From Candidatus Hydrogenedentota bacterium (lineage in GTDB: Bacteria; Hydrogenedentota; Hydrogenedentia; Hydrogenedentales; SLHB01): a DNA stretch of 21,710 nt. The translations under genes and the position numbers were made by a program. Below, piece by piece: positions 15,546-21,710 of the stretch (positions within the stretch are counted from its first letter, which is position 1; each line of letters opens with the position of its first letter). A model generated the notes under the pieces. It searched no databases. It was given only the letters and a program-made list of their open reading frames with translations, and had not been told where the DNA came from. The stretch spans positions 1 through 21,710 of the forward strand of contig PUMX01000409.1 of assembly GCA_003552485.1 (NCBI GenBank). The letters run 5' to 3'.

Positions 15546-17183
15546 ATGACGTTACGCCACAGAACTATGCCGGAAGTACTGCACCGCATATGGGGGTACG
15601 CTGGATTCCGGCCTCTGCAGGAAGAAGCCATGAACGCCGTTATCGAGGGGCGCGATTCGCTGGTCGTGTTGCCTACGGGCGGGGGCAAGTCGTTGTGCTT
15701 CCAGGCGCCCATCCTTGCCATGGACGGACTCGCGCTGGTGGTGTCGCCGCTGATTTCGCTGATGAAAGATCAGGTCGATGCATTGAGACAGCGCGGCGTC
15801 GACGCCGCATGCATCAACAGCCACATGTCGGGGGAAGACCGGCAATGGACGCACCGCGGGTTGCAAAATGGTGAGATCCGCTTGGTGTATACCTCGCCGG
15901 AGCGGGCTGTGCAGGCGCGATTCCTCGACTATCTGAAACGGCTGCCTTTACGCTATCTCGTGGTGGACGAGGCGCACTGCATCAGTCAATGGGGCCACGA
16001 TTTCCGGCGCGAGTTCCGCCTGTTGAAGTCGTTGCGGACGGCGTTTCCCGAGCTGCCCATTCACGCGTATACGGCGACCGCGACAGAACAGGTGCGCGAG
16101 GATATCGCCGAGGCTCTCGCGTTGCGCAAGCCCAAGGTGCTCGTGGGCTCGTACGACCGGCCCAATCTCACGTATCACGCGCAACAACGCGGCGACCGGC
16201 TTAATCAACTCCGCAATCTTACCGCACTGTATCCAGGCCAATCCGGCATCGTGTATTGCATCAGCCGGCGCGACGTAAACGAGCTCAGCGGCGTCTTACG
16301 GCAATGGGGGTTGAAAGCGCTGCCCTATCACGCCGGAATGAGCGAGATCGACCGCCGATGCAATCAGGAGGCGTTTCTCTGCGGCGATGCGCACATTATC
16401 GTGGCCACGGTCGCTTTCGGCATGGGCATCGACAAGCCGGATGTGCGCTTTGTTATTCATGCCGCGTTACCCAAGTCCATCGAGCACTATCAGCAGGAAA
16501 GCGGACGCGCGGGCCGCGACGGCAACCCGAGTGACTGCTGGCTGCTGTATCACGGGGCAGACTATTTCACCTGGCAGCGTATTCTCAGCGACAACGGCAA
16601 ACCGCCCGAGGTGTCCGCCGCCGAAGAAGAAAAGCTCGCGGCGGTATTCAACTTCGCCGCGTCGAACGTTTGCCGGCGTAAGGCGCTATTGCGCTACTTC
16701 GGCGAGAAGCATCCTCACCGAAACTGTGCCGCTTGTGACGTATGCCTGGCCCGCTCTGGAAAGAAGGGCGCCAATAGAGCGCAGCCGCCCACCTCCAGAA
16801 AGAAAACAACGGCCCACAGGCGCGGCGCCGACCACGGCGAATCGCCAAGGGCAAAGCGCGCCCCCAGAGGAGCAGCAAAGCAAGACAAGGCGGATCGGCT
16901 ATTCGCCGAAGGCGCGCAAATTGAATACGCGGCGCGTCAATTGCGCGTCAGAGCATCGACCGCCGAGGATCTGCTCGACCGGTACATCCGCAATCATGGC
17001 ATCCGCGATCCCTCGCCGTGGGTGGAGCCGGCGGAGGCCGCGCAGATTCGCCAAGCCGCTCGTCAGACTCGCGATCACCGTTCACGCATAATCCAGAGCA
17101 TCGTTGGCGACGGAGTCACGGAAACGGCTATCCGCATTACCTTGGCTTGTGAAGCCAACGGCGGCCCCGACCTGCCTTACTGA
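15546..17183 (+). CDS. recQ: RecQ-family ATP-dependent DNA helicase
   Basis: A 545-residue 3'-to-5' DNA helicase for recombination and fork repair. Helicase motifs appear in order: motif 0 FRPLQEEAM (21-29), motif I LPTGGGKS (42-49), motif Ia VSPLISLMKDQ, motif II DEAH (141-144) followed by the aromatic loop CISQWGHDF, motif III AYTATAT, motif IV region GIVYCISRR, motif V ATVAFGMGIDKPDVR, motif VI QQESGRAGRDG (316-326). The RecQ zinc site is C376, C394, C397 and C400. After a basic linker (402-450), residues 451-540 resemble the HTH_40 domain found at the end of some RecQ proteins (LFAEGAQIEYAARQLRV, then IRQAA and ITLACEA). No winged-helix RQC or HRDC domain is visible, so the protein is shorter than E. 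coli RecQ (609). The ATG has only a distant AGGA; start is moderately certain. Confidence 0.9.
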   Translation: MTLRHRTMPEVLHRIWGYAGFRPLQEEAMNAVIEGRDSLVVLPTGGGKSLCFQAPILAMDGLALVVSPLISLMKDQVDALRQRGVDAACINSHMSGEDRQWTHRGLQNGEIRLVYTSPERAVQARFLDYLKRLPLRYLVVDEAHCISQWGHDFRREFRLLKSLRTAFPELPIHAYTATATEQVREDIAEALALRKPKVLVGSYDRPNLTYHAQQRGDRLNQLRNLTALYPGQSGIVYCISRRDVNELSGVLRQWGLKALPYHAGMSEIDRRCNQEAFLCGDAHIIVATVAFGMGIDKPDVRFVIHAALPKSIEHYQQESGRAGRDGNPSDCWLLYHGADYFTWQRILSDNGKPPEVSAAEEEKLAAVFNFAASNVCRRKALLRYFGEKHPHRNCAACDVCLARSGKKGANRAQPPTSRKKTTAHRRGADHGESPRAKRAPRGAAKQDKADRLFAEGAQIEYAARQLRVRASTAEDLLDRYIRNHGIRDPSPWVEPAEAAQIRQAARQTRDHRSRIIQSIVGDGVTETAIRITLACEANGGPDLPY

Positions 17184-17218
17184 GAACGGCAAGACCGTGC
17201 GGCCTTGGGATACGAACC

Positions 17219-18334
17219 CTATTCGGCGCCGCGCCGCATGTCGAAAACGGGCTCCATCCGCTCATAGTTGGAGTCTCGGATATAAATGGGAGGATCAGGG
17301 AGCGCGCCGCCGAGCAAAGACACGTTGCTGAGTTCCAGGCCCCGCACGTTCGATATATCCAAGAGCGGTCCGTCGCCCTCATGATCGATTACACGGACGC
17401 CGTCGATCCTTACCCCGGCAATGTTTGAAACCTGTACCGGCGTATCGCAATTCTCCGCGGTGATGTCCCGCAACGTGAGGCCAACGTGCCCCAAGGGGCG
17501 GTTTCTCGTTCGCACAACCCATCGGCATCGCACCGCGTGAATGTTTTCCGCATGATGGTTCAGGTTAATCTCCGTGTCGCCGTTTTGGTCGCCATGATCA
17601 TGCATGATGTCCAACGCGTACGCGACATCCTCGGCGTATACATTGCGAACCGTGACGTTTTCACTGCCGTCGGCTACTTCAACCGGTCCCCGGTCAGAAG
17701 GGCCAAAGCCACGGATGTTCTCTATGAGAACGTGACGGACGGTTCCGTTACGTCCGGTTAAGGACACGCCATCACGGGAAACTCCCCGGGTGATGAGATC
17801 CCGCACAACACCATTTTCGACAACGCCCGACTCGATAGACGGACTGTCCGCTCCGCCCCATCGTTCCAAGAATGTCTGCGGCCGATGATATAGCGAGCTG
17901 GAGATCAGCACGCCGTGCTGGGTGCTATTGGTGATTAATCCGTTTTGCACAACAAAGTCGCCTGCCGAAATAACCAGCAGGGAACATCGCCCCTCGTCCT
18001 CCGGCAATGTGTCCGTATTGCCGTGTAATTCGAAATCCGAGATCTTGAAACCTTCAGCGGTGACAAATATGAGCGGCGTCCCGGCCAGATCATCCGGCAA
18101 GCGGGCGTTAAGCCCCCGCAACGTGAGCGGTTTGTCGATCAAGAGAGGCTCGCTTAGGGTGTACGATCTACTTCGATCGAATATCAGGGTTGAATACGGG
18201 GGCGCTTCTTGAACCGCCTCATGGATGTCGCGCTCTCCTACGACGATAGGCGCTCCAGCCTCGCTATGAGCGCTCCACGCAACAAGGAACACCAACAAAT
18301 GGGCTGTCAACCACATACCTTTTGCGCGCATCAT
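17219..18334 (-). CDS. Secreted right-handed beta-helix protein, function unknown
   Basis: A 371-residue protein starting at the ATG at 18334 (or the next codon), with AAGGA just upstream; the frame is open to 18427 but that extension lacks a signal sequence. MWLTAHLLVFLVAWSAHSEAGA is a signal peptide, so the protein is exported. The body is made of short repeating units rich in N, G, V and I, such as NGVVRDLITRGVS, NGTVRHVLIENI, NVTVRNVYAED and VRGLELSNVSL, spaced about 20-25 residues apart. This is the pattern of a parallel beta-helix as in pectate lyases and related carbohydrate-active proteins. I cannot identify catalytic residues or a substrate. It follows ruvB in the same direction after 137 bases and faces recQ tail to tail, 35 bases apart. 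Confidence 0.72.
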   Translation of the reverse strand: MMRAKGMWLTAHLLVFLVAWSAHSEAGAPIVVGERDIHEAVQEAPPYSTLIFDRSRSYTLSEPLLIDKPLTLRGLNARLPDDLAGTPLIFVTAEGFKISDFELHGNTDTLPEDEGRCSLLVISAGDFVVQNGLITNSTQHGVLISSSLYHRPQTFLERWGGADSPSIESGVVENGVVRDLITRGVSRDGVSLTGRNGTVRHVLIENIRGFGPSDRGPVEVADGSENVTVRNVYAEDVAYALDIMHDHGDQNGDTEINLNHHAENIHAVRCRWVVRTRNRPLGHVGLTLRDITAENCDTPVQVSNIAGVRIDGVRVIDHEGDGPLLDISNVRGLELSNVSLLGGALPDPPIYIRDSNYERMEPVFDMRRGAE

Positions 18335-18471
18335 GCATATCCTTCTAGGTTGCTGCGTCTGACCCAGCCGGTTCAGGCGAGAATCGATAAACCTTCGGTT
18401 GAGCACTGTTCCCGGCCAGACTGCCAAATCCCGGGGATTAACGCAATCTTCCAGGCGCCGCCCCTCATTTT

Positions 18472-19494
18472 CTAAAACAGCGCGCCTTGGGGCGGTTCCG
18501 GCGGGGTGAGGCCGAAGTGGCGGTAGGCTTCCGGTGTGGCGACACGGCCCTGTTGTGTTCGTTTCATGAAACCGAGTTGGATCAGGTAGGGTTCGTGGAC
18601 TTCCTCGAGCGTGCGCGCTTCTTCACCAATGGCGACCGCCAGACTGTTCAGACCGACCGGCCCGCCGCTGAACTTCTCGATGACAGTGCGCACGATCTGC
18701 TTGTCCATGTCGTCGAGGCCGAGTCCGTCGATGCGGAGCATATCCAGCGCGGCCACCGCCATCTCGCGCGTGATGACGCCGTCGCCCTTCACCTGCGCGT
18801 AGTCGCGGGCGCGCCGCACCAGCCGGTTGGCGACGCGCGCCGTGCCCCGTGAACGCCGCGCCAGCTCGAAGGCGCCTTCGTCGTCTATGGGCGCGTTGAG
18901 GATGCGCGCGGACCGCATGATGATCGCCTGCAAGTCCCTCGGCGCGTAGAATTCAAAACGGCAGGTGTCGCCAAAACGGGCGCGCAACGGCGGCGTGAGC
19001 AAGCCCGCGCGGGTAGTGGCGCCGACAAGGGTAAAGGGCTTGATGCCGATTTTCATGGATCGCGCCGTCGGCCCTTTGCCGAGCATGATATCCACCTCGA
19101 AATCCTCCATGGCTGAGTACAACGTCTCCTCCACAGCATGATTGAGCCGGTGGATTTCGTCGATGAACAGAATATCGTATTGTTCGAGGCTGGTGAGGAT
19201 CGCCGAGAGATCAGCCTGGCGTTCGATGACAGGGCCGGAACTCGCCTTGATGTCGACGCCCATTTCGTTGGCGATGATGCGCGCGAGGGTCGTCTTGCCG
19301 AGACCCGGCGGGCCGGAGAGCAGAAGATGATCCAGCGCTTCGCTGCGTTGCTTTGCGGCGGGAATAGCAATGGACAACTTCTCTTTAATCGCCTGCTGTC
19401 CGGGAAAATCGTCCAACCGCTGTGGACGGATCTGCTCCTCGACCTCAGTGTCGTCGGGCGTTTGTATGGGATCGAGGATTTCGTCATCGGCCAT
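18472..19494 (-). CDS. ruvB: Holliday junction branch-migration ATPase RuvB
   Basis: A 340-residue AAA+ motor that forms hexameric rings on either side of RuvA and pumps DNA to move the Holliday junction. The family start IRPQRLDDFPGQQAIKEKL is clear. Walker A is GPPGLGKT (61-68), Walker B with sensor is LFIDEIHRLN (DEIH 112-115), sensor 1 is VGATTRAG (157-164), and PLRARFG supplies the arginine finger near R171-R173. The C-terminal winged-helix domain ends in QQGRVATPEAYRHFG, matching the family. Length is canonical. The ATG lies 4 bases after the ruvA stop, with a GAAGGTG ribosome-binding site inside the end of ruvA, so the two are coupled. Confidence 0.97.
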   Translation of the reverse strand: MADDEILDPIQTPDDTEVEEQIRPQRLDDFPGQQAIKEKLSIAIPAAKQRSEALDHLLLSGPPGLGKTTLARIIANEMGVDIKASSGPVIERQADLSAILTSLEQYDILFIDEIHRLNHAVEETLYSAMEDFEVDIMLGKGPTARSMKIGIKPFTLVGATTRAGLLTPPLRARFGDTCRFEFYAPRDLQAIIMRSARILNAPIDDEGAFELARRSRGTARVANRLVRRARDYAQVKGDGVITREMAVAALDMLRIDGLGLDDMDKQIVRTVIEKFSGGPVGLNSLAVAIGEEARTLEEVHEPYLIQLGFMKRTQQGRVATPEAYRHFGLTPPEPPQGALF

Positions 19495-19498
19495 GAGA

Positions 19499-20101
19499 TT
19501 ACACCTTCGCCAGCGTGCGCAACGCCGCCTTTACCAGCTCCTCGTCCGCGGCGCCGTCGCCCAAGCTCTGACGCGCCGCGGAGGCGGCTTTCTTCGCCTC
19601 GCCCAGCGTGCATCCCAGCGAGCATAGCGCGGCCACGACGTCGTCGCTGTCCGGCGCTTCCGGCGCGCCTCCTTCGCCGAGCAACGCATTGAGTTCGGCA
19701 TCCTGCCCGAGTTTGGCCTTCATTTCGAGGATGATGCGCTGGCCTGTCTTCTTGCCGACGCCGCCCACCTTCGTAAACGCGGTCACGTCGTTTTCGAGCA
19801 CCGCTGTGCCAAACTGCGCCACGCTCAGGCTTGACAGAATCGCCAGCGCCACCTTCGGGCCGATGCCCGAAACACCGAGAAGAGAGCGGAACAACGCGCG
19901 CTCCTCCTCGTGAAGGAAGCCGTAGAGTTGGAAAGCGTCTTCGCGGATGTAGCTGTGGATGAGCAGCTTGGCCTCGTCGCCCACCCGAAGTTTACGATGC
20001 ACGCCGTCTGGCGCCGTGAGCTCATAGCCAACCCCGTTCACATCCAGCTCAATGTGTTGCAGGCCTTTCTGGCTGACCTTCCCTCTTAGAAACGCGAACA
20101 T
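19499..20101 (-). CDS. ruvA: Holliday junction DNA-binding protein RuvA
   Basis: A 200-residue tetrameric protein that holds the four-way junction and loads RuvB. Domain I is an OB fold (1-65, MFAFLRGKVSQKG and YIREDAFQLYGF). Domain II has two helix-hairpin-helix motifs: GVSGIGPKVALAIL (about 76-89) and VGGVGKKTGQRIILEMK (about 112-128). Domain III (about 150-200), which contacts RuvB, follows an acidic linker and is complete. Length is canonical. The ATG at 20101 has GGGGC about 6 bases upstream, a modest ribosome-binding site. It lies 211 bases downstream of hisS on the same strand. I see only weak promoter-like sequences in that gap, so transcription may continue from hisS. Confidence 0.95.
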   Translation of the reverse strand: MFAFLRGKVSQKGLQHIELDVNGVGYELTAPDGVHRKLRVGDEAKLLIHSYIREDAFQLYGFLHEEERALFRSLLGVSGIGPKVALAILSSLSVAQFGTAVLENDVTAFTKVGGVGKKTGQRIILEMKAKLGQDAELNALLGEGGAPEAPDSDDVVAALCSLGCTLGEAKKAASAARQSLGDGAADEELVKAALRTLAKV

Positions 20102-20312
20102 AAGTGCCCCTGTAATCGTAACGCGCCACCAGCTAACGCCTCCGAAGAAACCTGCTGTTTGCGGCGCAGAATTCCATCGCGCTCCGCAGGCGCCAAGGCT
20201 GACACGCTACCCTTTCCTAGTCAGCGGCGTGACTTGCCGTACAGCTTCGCCCATGATAGCGTGTTTAGGCGAATCCCCGGTATCGCACAGCTTCCCCTGT
20301 CCGCTTGTATGG

Positions 20313-21710
20313 TCACAGGCCCTCTGCGAGAAGCGCTTTCACCTGCTGGACCATATCGGCGCGCGCCACCGTCACTTGGCCGGTTTTGCCCGCCTGCCGA
20401 TACGCCTCGCGATCCTCGATGCCCTCTCGCTTGCGTTTACCCGCGTACAAATCCTTTACCGCCACCACGCCCTGGGCCAACTCATCCTCGCCCAGAATCA
20501 CCGCCACCGGAATCCCATAGTGATCGGCATGGGACAGCTGATGCCGCATGCCCATCTTCTCGCCGAAATAGGGTTCTGTGCGCACGCCCGCTACGCGCAA
20601 CTCGTTGGCGGCGCGTAGCGCCTCGGCTTTCGGCACATTGCCCAGGCTCACGATAAGCGCCTGCACCGGCGGTTCGGCCGGCGGCGCGGCTTCGAGGTGT
20701 TCAAGCGCCGAAAGCAACCGATCAAGGCCTACCGACATGCCCGTTGCCGGGATAGGCCGATCCAGAAACCGCGCGACCAGTTCGTCGTAGCGGCCGCCGC
20801 CCATGACGCTGCCGAGGTTCGGCGCCTGCGGCAGCGTCATTTCAAAAACCGGCCCGGTGTAGTAATCCAGTCCGCGCGCCAGGCTGGGGGTAAACCGAGC
20901 GTTTGCCTCGCCTACTCCCAACGCCGTAAGGGCCGCGTCCAGCTCGCGCATATCGTCGAGGGCCTGCTTCGCCAGACCGGTGTCCGGCAACGCCGCGGCC
21001 AAGTTCTCCACCACGGCGCTGCGCGTATCGCCGGTCACCGCGATAAGTCCTAGAATACGATCGATGACCGAATCCTCAAGCTTCGCGCCGGGGATCGGGT
21101 CGCCAGAGTCGTCAATGCGGCCGGGCCCGAGTTCGAGGCGCACGTTGGCCTCGCCCACTTTGGCTAGCTTGTCGATGATGCGCAACACGTGCTTCTGTCG
21201 CGCGACTTCGGTGATATCAACGCTTTCGAGCAGGGCGTCGATGAGTTTGCGGTGATTGATAAGCGCGGCGTGGGCCGCAACGCCAAGAGCCGACATGATC
21301 TCGCTCATGATCGCGATGATTTCGGCATCCACCGCCACGCTCGCCGCCCCGGCCACGTCAATATCGCATTGCGTGAACTGGCGGAACCGGCCGGGCCCCG
21401 GCTTGTCAGCGCGCCAGACAGAACCAATGGCGTAACGCCGGAACGGCGCCTTGAGTTCAGCGGGATACTGGGCCAAAAGGCGCGCGAACGGCACGGTCAG
21501 GTCAAACCGCAACGCGATTGGCTCGCCTTCCGGCGATTCCAGGCGGAACAACTCCTTGTTTGTCTCTTCGCCGCCTGTGCCCAGCAGAATATCAAGGCCT
21601 TCGAGCGCGGGCGTGTCGATGGGCGCGAAACCGTACTTACGGAATACGTCCTCGATGACGCCGATCACCTGCTTGCGCTGAACGGCCGCGTTCGGCAGCA
21701 GATCTTGAAA
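20313..21710 (-). CDS. hisS: Histidyl-tRNA synthetase, N-terminus cut by window edge
   Basis: Class II aminoacyl-tRNA synthetase that charges tRNA-His. The frame runs to the right edge (466 residues visible). The codon at 21668 is GTG but is internal: the upstream residues FQDLLPNAAVQRKQ are the usual HisRS beginning, and the true start lies beyond the window. Motif 2 fits SVWRADKPGPGRFRQF followed by TQCDIDVAG, the histidine-specific segment is ARGLDYYTGPVFE, and motif 3 fits GGGRYDEL and ATGMSVGLDRLL. The C-terminal anticodon-binding domain (about the last 95 residues, from VQALIVSLG) ends with a short extension. The QCDID form resembles HisRS of eukaryotes and some bacteria more than the E. 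coli form. ruvA follows after 211 bases. Confidence 0.94.
   Translation of the reverse strand, partial: FQDLLPNAAVQRKQVIGVIEDVFRKYGFAPIDTPALEGLDILLGTGGEETNKELFRLESPEGEPIALRFDLTVPFARLLAQYPAELKAPFRRYAIGSVWRADKPGPGRFRQFTQCDIDVAGAASVAVDAEIIAIMSEIMSALGVAAHAALINHRKLIDALLESVDITEVARQKHVLRIIDKLAKVGEANVRLELGPGRIDDSGDPIPGAKLEDSVIDRILGLIAVTGDTRSAVVENLAAALPDTGLAKQALDDMRELDAALTALGVGEANARFTPSLARGLDYYTGPVFEMTLPQAPNLGSVMGGGRYDELVARFLDRPIPATGMSVGLDRLLSALEHLEAAPPAEPPVQALIVSLGNVPKAEALRAANELRVAGVRTEPYFGEKMGMRHQLSHADHYGIPVAVILGEDELAQGVVAVKDLYAGKRKREGIEDREAYRQAGKTGQVTVARADMVQQVKALLAEGL

Noticed and set aside
1..21710. CRISPR array, transposon, integrase or toxin-antitoxin pair
   Set aside because: No regularly spaced direct repeats, transposase or recombinase motifs, or small overlapping gene pairs were found on reading both strands.

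Overview
The window is GC-rich (around 60% by eye) bacterial chromosome, densely coded, with no mobile element, prophage, CRISPR array, rRNA or tRNA that I could recognise. Most genes are housekeeping genes found across bacteria. The accessory flavour (two secreted PHP-type metallohydrolases, a secreted beta-helix protein, a DUF3024-like protein, a deoxyhexose pathway) resembles large-genome environmental Gram-negative-type bacteria such as Planctomycetota or candidate phylum Hydrogenedentota. That placement is an impression, not a measurement.

Layout. (1) 1-139, minus: 5' end of a DUF3024-like gene running off the left edge, then a 314-base gap. (2) 454-6487, minus: the gltB-gltD operon for NADPH-type glutamate synthase, with a 14-base gene overlap, a TTG start on gltB, a good promoter and a roughly 140-nt GC-rich leader. 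(3) 6972-8217, plus: yebC-ruvC, one base apart, with its own promoter, divergent from gltBD. (4) 8312-11734, plus: two tandem paralogous exported PHP-domain metallohydrolases (CehA/McbA-like). The first has an ordinary signal peptide; the second is a probable lipoprotein with an acidic Pro/Glu spacer. A strong hairpin terminator follows. (5) 11923-13862, plus: gmd and rmd, a two-gene route from GDP-mannose to a GDP-6-deoxyhexose, probably GDP-D-rhamnose, behind a near-consensus promoter. (6) 14060-14860, plus: fabI, enoyl-ACP reductase. (7) 14958-15251, minus: a small gene of unknown function, convergent with fabI. (8) 15546-17183, plus: a RecQ-family helicase with an HTH_40-like tail in place of the usual RQC/HRDC end. 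(9) 17219-21710, minus: hisS (cut by the right edge), ruvA, ruvB and a secreted beta-helix protein.

How the genes work together. GltB and GltD form one enzyme that assimilates ammonium nitrogen into glutamate. RuvA, RuvB and RuvC form the Holliday-junction branch-migration and resolution machine, although ruvC lies about 10 kb from ruvAB and on the other strand; RecQ adds a second recombination/repair function nearby. Gmd and Rmd act in sequence. The two PHP proteins and the beta-helix protein are the extracytoplasmic, least understood part.

I do not see a clearly new multi-gene system. The best leads are the tandem PHP pair, the structured gltB leader and the shortened RecQ.
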